In this document: positions 15,856-23,325 of the stretch, one piece after another
Layout: the number at the start of each line of letters is the position of its first letter
How positions within the stretch are numbered: position 1 is the stretch's first letter
IMG/VR virus record: IMGVR_UViG_3300023096_000015
Location: 1 to 29,615 of that record
Source of the DNA: a virus
DNA length: 29,615 nt
Reading direction: 5' to 3' (one strand)
Notes under the pieces: model-generated
Database searches by the model: none
The model's input: the letters and a program-made list of their open reading frames with translations, nothing else
Told to the model about the DNA's origin: nothing
Program-made: the position numbers and the translations under genes

Positions 15856-16058
15856 CACTTTGGCACTCCGATGTAATCGGCATAGGCCTCGGCACCAGCA
15901 CCCCTAAGAACCCAGCGGCGCGGGCTTGAGACGACTTTGACAAGGCCCAGCTTCCGCAGCTTCTGGCGCACCCTGTATTCCTCCCGATCAGCCAGACGAA
16001 GGCGATCGCCCGTCACAACGCGATGAAGGAAATCGAACTCTCGCTCTGTTAGCGCCAT
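15855..16058 (-). CDS. Small protein, possible winged-helix fold, 67 aa
   Basis: The frame starts MALTEREFDFLHRVVTGDRL and continues with EEYRVRQKLRKLGLVKVVSS and PRRWVLRGAGAEAYADY. The helix, helix, 'KLGLVKVV' strand and 'RWVL' strand order suggests a small winged-helix DNA-binding protein, but this is by eye only. The ATG at 16058 is chosen for its TGATG overlap with the preceding stop. The longer frame to 16139 adds an Arg-rich stretch that lies inside the neighbour. Confidence 0.55.
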   Translation of the reverse strand: MALTEREFDFLHRVVTGDRLRLADREEYRVRQKLRKLGLVKVVSSPRRWVLRGAGAEAYADYIGVPK

Positions 16059-16363
16059 CACCGCTGCTCCTCTGCGAGAGCGGCGTCGATCATGGCGCGC
16101 CATGCTTCGTCTGCCGCGTAGTCGATAGAGTAATTCCATTCACCGGCAGGGAATTCGACGCGACCGCCTGCGTCTGACATCGCCGCGGTTGGCTCACGCA
16201 TGGCCTCTATCGCGGCGCGGGAACCTGCTAACAAGATATCCCGGCTAATACCTTCCTTTGTCTCCCAAGACGGGAGGCCGTGGTCAGTCTTACCAGCAAG
16301 CGCCGAGCACATGCCCTCATGGATCGCCCTCGCGACGGCCTCGATCATGGTTGGGTTGCTCAC
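16058..16363 (-). CDS. Hypothetical phage protein with repeated 'AM..A' helices
   Basis: A 101-aa protein: IEAVARAIHEGMCSAL, then IEAMREPTAAMSDAGG and AWRAMIDAALAEEQR. These short modules recur in many tailed-phage early proteins of unknown function. GTG at 16363 is preferred because AGGGAGG lies 5 bases upstream; the ATG at 16348 has no close ribosome site. The GTG forms a GTGA overlap with the stop of a possible 17-aa frame. Confidence 0.6.
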   Translation of the reverse strand: MSNPTMIEAVARAIHEGMCSALAGKTDHGLPSWETKEGISRDILLAGSRAAIEAMREPTAAMSDAGGRVEFPAGEWNYSIDYAADEAWRAMIDAALAEEQR

Positions 16364-16413
16364 TGCGCCTCCCTGCGTGCGTTGTCGGAGATGGAACGGG
16401 CGAGGTCGGTCAT
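16360..16413 (-). CDS. Possible 17-aa coupling peptide
   Basis: ATG ACC GAC ... CAG TGA encodes MTDLARSISDNARREAQ. Its ATG overlaps the primase stop (ATGA) and its stop overlaps the next GTG (GTGA), exactly the coupling seen at the other junctions of this operon. It may serve only to carry ribosomes to the next start. Evidence is limited to this geometry. Confidence 0.35.
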   Translation of the reverse strand: MTDLARSISDNARREAQ

Positions 16414-17345
16414 GCTGTCACCCGTTCGGCTTGAAGCACGTCGTTCCAATCGAGCCCGGCATCGGTCGGCATCTCGACCCGGACCTTAAGGCCGCGCGCC
16501 GACAGCTTGTGCGCCAGCCCGAACGCTGCGGACTGCCCTGCGAAGCCAGGGTCGTTGTCGCCGAAGATGATGATCTCCTTCGTCTCTGCGGGCGGCTCCC
16601 AGGCCATGAGCATGCCGGCGCTGACAGCAGCCCAGCACGGCACGCTCCAGATGATCGAAGCGGACAGCGCCGTCTCAATGCCTTCCGCGATGCCCATTAT
16701 CGGGCCGGCCTCAGCGAGGCGGATCGCGCAACCCTTGTCGATCTTTCCGGGCATCAGCCGGCGCGGTGACGCCACATCGGCTTTGCGGCCGAGCTCGTCG
16801 AGGTACGTTCGATGCAGCGTGACGGGCTTCCCGTCCAAGCCCTGCACCTTTGCGATCATGGCAGGGTGCCACGTTGGCTCACCATCGCCCTGATAGCGGC
16901 ACTGGTCGAGGCGACGAAGCGAGACAGGCCATTGATCCAGAAGAATGCCCCTGCCCGTCAGGTAGCGATCGACAATATCGCCCGACTGCACCCGGATAGA
17001 TGTGGTCCACAGCCGGTTCATCGCGTCTTTCAGCGCCTGCTCGCTCCTCTCCTTCGCCGGGGCGGCCTGCGGGATTTTCCCCACGACGCCCTCTACGCGC
17101 TCAGCGACTTCCTTGAAGTCCCAACCGTTGATTTTCATCGCGAGTGCGAAGCCGTCGCCAGCGCCGCACGTCGAGCAGATCCACGATCCACGACCAGCCT
17201 TGTCGTCGAACCGGAACCGGTCTTTGCCCTGCTGACAGACCGGGCATGGGCCGTGCTTGCCGTTGAGATAGCGGCCATCCACCCCGAGCATCGTCAAAAG
17301 CTCGGGCCAGCGGCCGACGCAGCGATCTGTGAGAGACCCGCTCAT
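16410..17345 (-). CDS. DNA primase with zinc finger and TOPRIM domain
   Basis: A 311-aa protein. Residues 31-70 hold a primase-type zinc finger (HGPCPVC at 31-37 and WICSTCGAGDG at 55-64, so Cys34, Cys37, Cys57, Cys60). A middle segment (RYLTGRGI) precedes a TOPRIM-like domain with GIAEGIETALSAS (Glu221, Glu224) and IIIFGDNDPGFAG (Asp263, Asp265). It should lay RNA primers for phage replication. No helicase domain is fused; a separate helicase gene lies just upstream with an ATGA overlap. Confidence 0.85.
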   Translation of the reverse strand: MSGSLTDRCVGRWPELLTMLGVDGRYLNGKHGPCPVCQQGKDRFRFDDKAGRGSWICSTCGAGDGFALAMKINGWDFKEVAERVEGVVGKIPQAAPAKERSEQALKDAMNRLWTTSIRVQSGDIVDRYLTGRGILLDQWPVSLRRLDQCRYQGDGEPTWHPAMIAKVQGLDGKPVTLHRTYLDELGRKADVASPRRLMPGKIDKGCAIRLAEAGPIMGIAEGIETALSASIIWSVPCWAAVSAGMLMAWEPPAETKEIIIFGDNDPGFAGQSAAFGLAHKLSARGLKVRVEMPTDAGLDWNDVLQAERVTA

Positions 17346-18796
17346 GCTGCCTTCCTTTTCGCGTACCGGATCATGGAGGCGCGGACATAGCTGGCGACTT
17401 CGCCATCCGCTTCAATCGCCAAGCGCGCCAGGCCCTGAGGCCAAACGCCGAACTTCTGGCGGTATTGGTTGGCGGCCCAGCCATCCTTGTAGCCACGGGT
17501 CTGGGCTATCCCGAGGAACATCGAGTACCAGCGCTGCTTGGTCACCATGTCCGCTCTCGGCGACTTCTTGCCGTTCAGTTCGACCAGCTCGCCTTCGGCT
17601 GTTTCGATCTCAGCCTGCTTTTCCGGCTTGAACCCGCATGAAGGGCACACGTGCACTTTTGCCGGCTTAAGGAAGGTGCATTTCGGGCATTCCTTCGGCA
17701 GCGGAGCGGGCTTCTTTTCCGGCTCCGAGCTGCTTGAGGTGCGGGGCTTTCCGTCATCCAGGGTGTCGTGATGAATGTCTGTCACAAACCCGAGCCGCAG
17801 ATGAGTGTCGCTGTGGTCGAGGATCAGACAATCCTCTTTGCCCGACGCCGTTCGCAGGCCGCGCCCAACGATTTGGGTGAACAGCATCTCGCTCTTGGTC
17901 GGCCGCGCCAGCACGATGCAGCGCACATCCCAGTCCACACCAGTGGTGAGACACCCGACGTTGCAAACGACCTGCACATCGCCGGCATGGAAGCGTTTCC
18001 GAATGGCCTCGCGCTCCTCCATGTCGGTGAAGGCGTCGATGTATTCGGTTGAGACGCCGGCCTCGATGAACCGCTTTTGCAGCCCTTTGGCATGCGCCCG
18101 GTCGACCCCGAAACACAGCGTCGGACGGCCATCTGCCTGCCGGCGCCACGTCTCCACAATGTCCGCCACGAGCGGTGACATCGCCTCGGAAAGCTCGCCC
18201 TCGTGGTAGTCGCCGGCAATAGTTCTGACGCCTGTTAGGTCAGGGTGAGACGGCGCAAAAACCCGGAACGGCGAGAGATATCCGCCGTCGATCAGATCGG
18301 TCGTCGTCGCTGCAATGAGCAGGTCATCGAAGTGCTTGCCCAACCCTTTGGTCCACGGCGTGGCAGAAAGGCCGATGAACGGGACACTGCGCCAACCGTC
18401 CTGCGCCATCCACTTGCCGTAGAAATCGAACCAGCGATGCGCTTCGTCGATCATCACCACATCGGCTTCGGGCAGTGGCCGGCGCTGCAATGTCTGGACG
18501 CTCGCCACCTGAACCGGGCGGTTCCAGTTCGTCATTTCGTGGGCGCCCTGGATCACGCCGACATCGCGGATGCCTTCGGCCCAAAACGCCGCAACCGTTT
18601 GATCCACAAGGGACAGCGCCGGCACCGCGAAGATGACCCGCTTGCCCTTTCGCAGTGCGCCTTCAACGATTGCGGCACCCAGCAGCGTCTTGCCGAACCC
18701 GGTCGGCGCTTGCAGCATCGGGCGTTTCTTTCCCTTGCCAAGGGATTGTCGGAGCATGTCGATGGCGAGGGTCTGGTGGGGATGAAGCTCACGCAT
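17342..18796 (-). CDS. Superfamily 2 DEAH-box helicase
   Basis: A 484-aa protein with motif I APTGFGKT (30-37), motif II DEAH (117-120), motif III SAT (144-146) and motif VI QIVGRGLR (308-315). After the helicase core comes a zinc-ribbon-like segment, CPKC (370-373) and CPSC (384-387), then a C-terminal helical part. It resembles phage helicases that unwind branched or origin DNA and may load the replisome with the neighbouring initiator and primase. The start overlaps the initiator gene by 8 bases, and the stop overlaps the primase ATG. Confidence 0.85.
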   Translation of the reverse strand: MRELHPHQTLAIDMLRQSLGKGKKRPMLQAPTGFGKTLLGAAIVEGALRKGKRVIFAVPALSLVDQTVAAFWAEGIRDVGVIQGAHEMTNWNRPVQVASVQTLQRRPLPEADVVMIDEAHRWFDFYGKWMAQDGWRSVPFIGLSATPWTKGLGKHFDDLLIAATTTDLIDGGYLSPFRVFAPSHPDLTGVRTIAGDYHEGELSEAMSPLVADIVETWRRQADGRPTLCFGVDRAHAKGLQKRFIEAGVSTEYIDAFTDMEEREAIRKRFHAGDVQVVCNVGCLTTGVDWDVRCIVLARPTKSEMLFTQIVGRGLRTASGKEDCLILDHSDTHLRLGFVTDIHHDTLDDGKPRTSSSSEPEKKPAPLPKECPKCTFLKPAKVHVCPSCGFKPEKQAEIETAEGELVELNGKKSPRADMVTKQRWYSMFLGIAQTRGYKDGWAANQYRQKFGVWPQGLARLAIEADGEVASYVRASMIRYAKRKAA

Positions 18797-19304
18797 CTCG
18801 GCGCCCCCTACCCAAACTTACAACCTTGCTCCCTTCATCAAGCTCGCCTTCCTGGCTAGGTTCTTCTCTAGCTTCTAGCTTCTGGGCTTTATCCCCCCTG
18901 TTATCCGAACGGTTATGGGGAGGGTTATCCGGGGGGTTAACCCCTGCCTTAAGCCGGGGGTTGCCGCCACGGGTGCCGTTGGCCTTATCCCGAGATGCGC
19001 GGTCTTCGTCGCGCATGATGCGGCGGGAATAGATGGCGCCGTCAGCGGCGCGGCTGAACACGCCGGCGCCCTCCAGCTCATCGGTCAGGCGAACAATGTC
19101 CCGAGCTGGGATGCCGCTCAGGACTGAAAGCTGCGCATCCGTCACGGGGCGGCCGTTGATCGCCAAAACTCCGCGCGGGCTGGCGTCATGCATGATGCAC
19201 AACATCTCAATCCACATGCCTCTGGCGGCGGGGGAACAGGTGCGAAGCGCTGCATCGGCGCGCCAATCGGCGGGATAGAACTTCATCCATGGCTGCTTGG
19301 TCAT
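18789..19304 (-). CDS. Replication-initiator-like protein carrying iterons
   Basis: A 171-aa protein. The N-terminal 105 residues (MTKQPWMKFYPADWRADAAL, RGMWIEMLCIMHDASPRG, a winged-helix-like TDAQLSVLSGIPARDIVR) form a DNA-binding domain often found in phage replication proteins. The C-terminal tail is charged and low-complexity. It contains a four-residue repeat beginning with Asn (NPPD NPPH NRSD NRGD), encoded by 12-bp DNA repeats, so the gene itself probably holds the origin, as lambda O does. Start chosen at the ATGA overlap with the preceding stop. Confidence 0.7.
   Translation of the reverse strand: MTKQPWMKFYPADWRADAALRTCSPAARGMWIEMLCIMHDASPRGVLAINGRPVTDAQLSVLSGIPARDIVRLTDELEGAGVFSRAADGAIYSRRIMRDEDRASRDKANGTRGGNPRLKAGVNPPDNPPHNRSDNRGDKAQKLEAREEPSQEGELDEGSKVVSLGRGRRDA
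18888..18959. repeat. 12-bp iterons within the initiator gene, candidate origin
   Basis: A TTA core preceded by G (or T/C in the outer units) recurs exactly every 12 bases at 18888, 18900, 18912, 18924, 18936 and 18948. Inner units read GTTATCCGAACG, GTTATGGGGAGG, GTTATCCGGGGG and GTTAACCCCTGC. Next to them (18866-18885) is a less G+C-rich stretch with TCTAGCT repeated in tandem, a possible unwinding element. Iterons plus such a stretch in the initiator gene match the plan of lambda ori. Confidence 0.6.
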
Positions 19305-19663
19305 TCGAACGTCTCCACGCTCCATCCCCCGCCCTGCTTGCGCGAGCGGGCCTGGACGGCGATGAATCGGAATGGGTACTGCTCAGCGGCGACCTTGATC
19401 TTCACGCGAGCGTCGTCCTGCCAGTGGCCCTTCACCTCGTGGATTTCGAGGAGGCCATCAGCGCGCATTGCCGCGAAGTCGCCGGTGTAGAAGGTGTTGT
19501 CGGCCAGCCGGAGCTTCAGCCCCTCAAACCGCCACCACAGATATTCTCCGGCGGCGCGAAGCACTTCGAGGTGCTCGGCATATGCCTGCTCCGTCTTATT
19601 CATCTGGCCCGCCTTGAGACGGCCCAGCGCCATTAGCCCGGCGGCGGAATGAGAGCGCATCAT
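19301..19663 (-). CDS. DUF1064-like PD-(D/E)XK nuclease
   Basis: A 120-aa protein: NKTEQAYAEHLEVLRAAGEY (Glu near the start), then FYTGDFAAM and LEIHEVKGHW, which gives an E...D...ExK nuclease pattern, followed by KIKVAAEQYPFRFIAV. This matches the DUF1064 phage nuclease family, often found near recombination and replication genes and thought to act like a Holliday-junction or flap nuclease. Two adjacent ATGs (19663 and 19660) both couple to the preceding stop. Confidence 0.7.
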   Translation of the reverse strand: MMRSHSAAGLMALGRLKAGQMNKTEQAYAEHLEVLRAAGEYLWWRFEGLKLRLADNTFYTGDFAAMRADGLLEIHEVKGHWQDDARVKIKVAAEQYPFRFIAVQARSRKQGGGWSVETFE

Positions 19664-19992
19664 CGCAACTCCACCGTGCCGTTGAGCTTCTTGCGATGCT
19701 TGGATTCGCGCGAACACGCCCACGTAGAGCGCTTCTTCACCCCTAGGTGTTTCGCCTCAATGCGCTTCGCCTTGGCGATGGCCGGCACGTCGGTCTTCGT
19801 GGTCTTCACCGCGTGACATGACCGACACAGTACGTCGCAGTTCGCGAGCACGGGCTCGCCGCCCATCGCGTCAGGGATGCGGTGATCGTAATGGATATCG
19901 CCGGTCGCCAGAGGCCGGGTGCACTTCTCGCATTGCCCGCCCGAGCGCGCCCATGCCGCGAGAAGGACGGGCTTGGGGAATTCCCGCCTCAT
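19660..19992 (-). CDS. HNH endonuclease
   Basis: A 110-aa protein with CEKC at 21-24, the HNH core YDHRIPDAMGGE at 35-46 (Asp36-His37), Asn51 and CRSCH at 56-60. The two Cys pairs should bind structural zinc. The C-terminal part is very basic (KAKRIEAKHLGVKKRS). It lies between NinB and the DUF1064-like nuclease in a tightly coupled operon, so it is more likely a recombination or processing nuclease of the phage than a homing enzyme. The start was chosen at the ATGA overlap; the longer frame adds Arg-rich antisense-like residues. Confidence 0.85.
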   Translation of the reverse strand: MRREFPKPVLLAAWARSGGQCEKCTRPLATGDIHYDHRIPDAMGGEPVLANCDVLCRSCHAVKTTKTDVPAIAKAKRIEAKHLGVKKRSTWACSRESKHRKKLNGTVELR

Positions 19993-20390
19993 GCCGCCCT
20001 CCTCTCGGAAGGCTCGCCGTACACGACGCCGTTCTCGGCGCCCCATGCGAACATGAATTCGATGAGGTCAGACATCTCCTGCTTGGAGAGATCCGATGAA
20101 GACTGGCCCCAGGGAAGGAAGGTCTTGCCGTCCAAGCCGGGCAGGAACTGGATTTCCCGCCCGCAGGCATGAAGGAACAAGACCTTCCACTGGTCCGGAG
20201 TGTATCGATTGCCGCAGTGCTGAACCTGCTCGGCAACGTCAGTGAGCATTGCCCACATGCGATCATTCTGCGGCAGCGAGCGCTTTGACGCCTTGAACTC
20301 GACGCGCGTGCCCATTGGCGCCTTGGATATCCAATGAGCCGCCTTGGACCGTTCAGCCGGCCCGTTGAGGACGATGAGCGCGCGCCCCAT
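19989..20390 (-). CDS. ninB: NinB-like recombination protein
   Basis: A 133-aa protein with the typical pattern of the NinB family: RVEFKASKRSLPQNDRMWAM, then DQWKVLFLHACGREIQFLPG, LDGKTFLPWGQSSSDLSKQE, and SDLIEFMFAWGAENGV near the C-terminus. NinB (lambda Orf) binds single-stranded DNA and SSB and takes part in phage recombination in the RecF-type step. It follows the RecT-like gene after a 3-base gap, a sensible partnership. Confidence 0.85.
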   Translation of the reverse strand: MGRALIVLNGPAERSKAAHWISKAPMGTRVEFKASKRSLPQNDRMWAMLTDVAEQVQHCGNRYTPDQWKVLFLHACGREIQFLPGLDGKTFLPWGQSSSDLSKQEMSDLIEFMFAWGAENGVVYGEPSERRAA

Positions 20391-20393
20391 GGC

Positions 20394-21311
20394 TCAGCCC
20401 TCCCCGATGCGCGTCATATGCGCTTCGTAGAGGCTCTCAGCCTGTTGCCGCAGATGGAGCGGCAGCGCCGCCACATCGTCCGAAACCAGATCCCACGACT
20501 GCGCCAGAACATCGGAATCGCCAGCAGCTGACAGATTCTCATCGATGTCGGTGAGGATATCCTCCGGGGTGACGATCTCCGGTTCAGGCGCGGCCGCCGG
20601 TGGTGAAGGAGCGCGAACCGGAGCTTGGGGGCTATTCGCCACCATCTGTTTCACGACCGGATCGCGGGGCTCGATGGGTGCGGGCCGGCTTTCGATTGCA
20701 GGCGGCGCCGGGGGCCTCGGGATAGAGGGCGTGAAGTCGCGCGCAACACCCGCCCGCTCGTCTTCGATCTCTTCCTTGAGATAAAGGCCGCCCAGAACGT
20801 CCGCGAACCCGTCGCGCAGCGCGAACGCACGAGCGCGCATCTGGAGCATTCGATCGGGGAATTGCTGCCAAGGGCCGCTCTTTCCCCACAGGCCAGCGCG
20901 CTTCGCATCCACGACGCTGAACGAACGAATGATGGGCTCAATCTCGTGCCGGCGCTTCGCTTCGCATACGGCTACACGATCGTCGCCCTGCCCTTCTATC
21001 CGTTCCCGGACAAACTCGCAGATGCCGGAGGCGCGCACGAGGCTCATGGCGCCGTCACCCCAGATCGTGGGGCGACCGTTCACGACGGCGATGCGCTGGA
21101 GCGCGGTCATCGGCGGGAGGCCAATTTCCATGCCGTGCATGATCGCCACCATGCATTTCTCAGGGGTATCGAGCCCCTTTGGCGCCATGCCGGCCACGCA
21201 GATGGCCTTGGCCAGACGGTAGGCGTCTTCCATCGACTGCGGGACGATGGCGCGCACGGCTCCGCCGGAAAGCATCACGGGATTACGGGAGGCGGGTTCA
21301 ATCGCGTTCAT
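20394..21311 (-). CDS. RecT-like single-strand annealing protein
   Basis: A 305-aa protein. The conserved N-terminal part has CMVAIMHGMEIGLPPMTALQ, RIAVVNGRPTIWGDGAMSLV, VVDAKRAGLWGKSGPWQQFP and RMLQMRARAFALRDGFADVL, a pattern seen in phage RecT/annealase proteins. The C-terminal third is Pro/Ala-rich and probably disordered, ending in an acidic helix, as in proteins that recruit SSB. No adjacent exonuclease was recognised. GGAAGGTGG lies about 9 bases before the ATG at 21311; a TTG two codons upstream is possible. Confidence 0.7.
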   Translation of the reverse strand: MNAIEPASRNPVMLSGGAVRAIVPQSMEDAYRLAKAICVAGMAPKGLDTPEKCMVAIMHGMEIGLPPMTALQRIAVVNGRPTIWGDGAMSLVRASGICEFVRERIEGQGDDRVAVCEAKRRHEIEPIIRSFSVVDAKRAGLWGKSGPWQQFPDRMLQMRARAFALRDGFADVLGGLYLKEEIEDERAGVARDFTPSIPRPPAPPAIESRPAPIEPRDPVVKQMVANSPQAPVRAPSPPAAAPEPEIVTPEDILTDIDENLSAAGDSDVLAQSWDLVSDDVAALPLHLRQQAESLYEAHMTRIGEG

Positions 21312-21313
21312 GA

Positions 21314-22249
21314 TCAAGCCACCTTCCGCTGGTCTTCGATGGTCACGCCGGGCGGAGTAGCGCCGGCATCCACGACCTTCTGAGCGAGCTTCTGGAGCAG
21401 CGCCTTCACATCCGGGTTGTCGCGGAGCGCGATATAGAGCGCGTCCTGATCGGTCACGGTCGCGACCTTGATGGTGCGGACCGATGCGGCCTTGCCGTAG
21501 GCGCCCTTGATCGGCGCAGCGGGGGCGGTCTCGACCGGCGGAGGGACAGGAACCGGGCGGCCGGCCTCTTGGGCCTGACGCGCGGCGGCTTGAGCGGTCA
21601 TCTGCCGTTCTCGCTCCGCACGCAGCTTATCGTTCTCAAAGGCGTCCATCGCAGTGCGGATGGTCTTGGCGCCGGCTTCGGCCTCGCGAGCGACCGGAAG
21701 CCACTTGGCGTCAACCTCGCGGCCCGCCTTGAGATGCGGCTCCTTCGCGATCTTGTGGCCTTTTTCGACGAGAGCCTTCAGCTCCAGCAGGCGAGCCCGC
21801 AGCGACTGCGCGCGAGCGGCCATCTCATCGTCTCGGATCTTGGCGTATTCGGCGGCGCCTGCCTTGGCGGATTCGATCTGCTCGCGCAGCGCCTCGGCTT
21901 CGTCGAGCGGGCTGTTGTTGTGACCGATCTGTGCGGCCACAGCCTCGTCGAGATCGGGCCACTTCTCGCCCCGCTCTGCCACGGCGACATACGTCTCGTA
22001 GCTGATCGGGGACGTGCAGACCCAGGTCCAAATCTCGCTGGCGTCGACCGGGTTGTTCGACTTGAGCGCGACGATGGCGCCTTCGTGCTCGAAGATGGCG
22101 ACCGGCTCGGGCATGCGACCCTTGCCGCCCTTGGTCCGATAATAGCCGATCTGCGGCTGGCCCTCGTGGATCGGCATTTCCTTGCCGGACAGGACGGCCT
22201 GCCAGTATGCCCAAGGGCTTTCTGAGATTGCGGCGGCTGTGCTATTCAT
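21314..22249 (-). CDS. Hypothetical early protein with coiled coil
   Basis: A 311-aa protein. The first ~110 residues look globular (SPWAYWQAVLSGKEMPIHEG, VALKSNNPVDASEIWTWVCT). Residues about 113-225 are a long helical, probably coiled-coil region (LDEAEALREQIESAKAG, KLRAERERQMTAQAAARQ), then a Pro-rich linker and a small C-terminal domain (DQDALYIALRDNPDVKALLQ). It precedes the RecT-like gene with its stop 2 bases from that ATG. I infer a recombination accessory protein; no nuclease motif seen. Confidence 0.65.
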   Translation of the reverse strand: MNSTAAAISESPWAYWQAVLSGKEMPIHEGQPQIGYYRTKGGKGRMPEPVAIFEHEGAIVALKSNNPVDASEIWTWVCTSPISYETYVAVAERGEKWPDLDEAVAAQIGHNNSPLDEAEALREQIESAKAGAAEYAKIRDDEMAARAQSLRARLLELKALVEKGHKIAKEPHLKAGREVDAKWLPVAREAEAGAKTIRTAMDAFENDKLRAERERQMTAQAAARQAQEAGRPVPVPPPVETAPAAPIKGAYGKAASVRTIKVATVTDQDALYIALRDNPDVKALLQKLAQKVVDAGATPPGVTIEDQRKVA

Positions 22250-22266
22250 TGTCTCGTTCCAGTGAA

Positions 22267-22306
22267 GCCGCCCGGTGAACCGTAGGGATGCGCGAAGCCG
22301 GGCGGC
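22267..22306. repeat. 9-bp inverted repeat in an intergenic gap
   Basis: GCCGCCCGG (22267-22275) and CCGGGCGGC (22298-22306) are perfect complements with a 22-base loop. They fill the 77-base gap between two early minus-strand genes, one of the few non-overlapping junctions of the operon. There is no T-run, so it may be an mRNA-processing or attenuation hairpin. Confidence 0.45.
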
Positions 22307-22326
22307 CGATCTTCGCTACGTTGGTG

Positions 22327-22527
22327 TCAGCGGCCGCCCATGAGCTTGTGCAGTGGCGGCCGGGCAGGCATCGGAAGCGGCTTCACCGTCGAAATGCCGT
22401 AGGACCGCATGAAGCGGCGGACGCGCATCACGGGAATGCTCATCAGCTCGGCAATCTCTGTCGGGGTGTGGCCAGATTCAGCGAAGTCAGCAATCTGGCG
22501 AATGAGGTGCGGGTTGACGCCGGTCAT
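22327..22527 (-). CDS. Small helix-turn-helix protein, 66 aa
   Basis: MTGVNPHLIRQIADFAESGH, then TPTEIAELMSIPVMRVRRFM: a homeodomain/resolvase-type helix-turn-helix occupying most of the protein. The C-terminal tail is Pro-rich and basic. Second of three consecutive small DNA-binding proteins early in the operon. ATG at 22527 is preferred; a GTG sits one codon upstream directly after the previous stop. Confidence 0.6.
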   Translation of the reverse strand: MTGVNPHLIRQIADFAESGHTPTEIAELMSIPVMRVRRFMRSYGISTVKPLPMPARPPLHKLMGGR

Positions 22528-22530
22528 CAC

Positions 22531-22836
22531 TCAATCATCCAAAATCGCTGAGAGGAGGTTGTCGCGCTCGATGGTCTCCATGACCTTCAGCTTGAGCTGC
22601 GCGACGGTGATGCCGCGCTTCCGTGCGGCCGCTCGCCAGAACACGACGCCGGAATCGCGCTGTACCGGACGGCCATTGGCTCGCGCCGTCGCGCGTTCGT
22701 CGCCCTTGGCGCGAGCTCGGGCCACGATGCCGACGATGCTGTAGTAGCCAATACGCAGCCGCGAGCAGATTTCGCTTGTGCTGCGGCCCTCGGCCCAAAG
22801 GTTGAGGACAGCGTCGTGATTATGAATTTGCTGCAT
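22531..22836 (-). CDS. GcrA-like helix-turn-helix protein
   Basis: A 101-aa protein. Residues 9-45 (AVLNLWAEGRSTSEICSRLR, IGYYSIVGIVARARAKGD) resemble the N-terminal DNA-binding part of GcrA, the alphaproteobacterial cell-cycle regulator (W.EG.S...I...L, then .VIG...R). The C-terminal half is helical and basic. It could be a phage regulator that competes with, or mimics, the host factor; the target is unknown. Confidence 0.55.
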   Translation of the reverse strand: MQQIHNHDAVLNLWAEGRSTSEICSRLRIGYYSIVGIVARARAKGDERATARANGRPVQRDSGVVFWRAAARKRGITVAQLKLKVMETIERDNLLSAILDD

Positions 22837-22838
22837 TG

Positions 22839-23258
22839 TCAGAGCCCTCCTCGATCCACGGAGCGATCCGAAGCGCTGTTGCGTTCGACCCCCGACTGAC
22901 GAGAAGCAGCCCCCTCGCCGTCACGGTGCGCAGCAAGCGCACTAAGCCGCTGTTCCAAAATCGCGATTTGCTCGCGGATGTGTCTTGATTCATCACGGGC
23001 CTTGGCCTCCTGGGCCGCGTTGGCGTTATCGATGGCGGCGCGAACGCGCTCGACCGCCCGACTGCGCGGGTTCGTGGTCTCGCCGTAGAAGAAAGACTTG
23101 GCTTGCCGGAAGCTGATGCCGGCCCGGCGAGCAGCACGAGCGATCATGCTCTCTCGGGTGTCCTCGGGGCCTTCTGCGCCAAGGAGGACAATCGACTGCT
23201 TCATTTCGAGGGCGACGTGCATCTCACTTTCCGCTTTTCTGGAAGAACTTTCCAACAT
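22839..23258 (-). CDS. Helix-turn-helix protein with C-terminal coiled coil
   Basis: A 139-aa protein. ESMIARAARRAGISFRQAKS and FFYGETTNPRSRAVERVRAA form a helix-turn-helix region seen in phage proteins, followed by a coiled-coil-like helix (HIREQIAILEQRLSALAAH). The start is uncertain. ATG at 23258 has AGAGGA 7 bases upstream. ATG at 23222 gives a shorter product with a weaker ribosome site. The frame stays open to 23447, but that part (Pro/Ser/Phe-rich) is antisense to a 51-aa gene and was left out. Confidence 0.6.
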   Translation of the reverse strand: MLESSSRKAESEMHVALEMKQSIVLLGAEGPEDTRESMIARAARRAGISFRQAKSFFYGETTNPRSRAVERVRAAIDNANAAQEAKARDESRHIREQIAILEQRLSALAAHRDGEGAASRQSGVERNSASDRSVDRGGL

Positions 23259-23290
23259 TCCGGAATCCTCTCGTGCTGTTCTGGGAACAG
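23231..23290. promoter_or_regulatory. Palindrome cluster between divergent genes
   Basis: Several short inverted repeats lie between or over the starts at 23258 (minus) and 23326 (plus): GGAAGAACTTTCC around 23241-23253, the perfect palindrome ATTCCGGAAT (23257-23266) and CTGTTC-TGG-GAACAG (23276-23290). They look like operator sites for one or more of the nearby helix-turn-helix proteins. No convincing -10/-35 pair was seen. Confidence 0.4.
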
Positions 23291-23325
23291 GCAGAGAGTG
23301 ACTTTGCAGAGGAGTTGGAACGGGA

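Noticed and set aside
23276-23290. CTGTTC-TGG-GAACAG as an alphaproteobacterial LexA box
   Set aside because: The usual site is a direct repeat GTTC-N7-GTTC; this one is inverted with a 3-base centre, so a different repressor is more likely.
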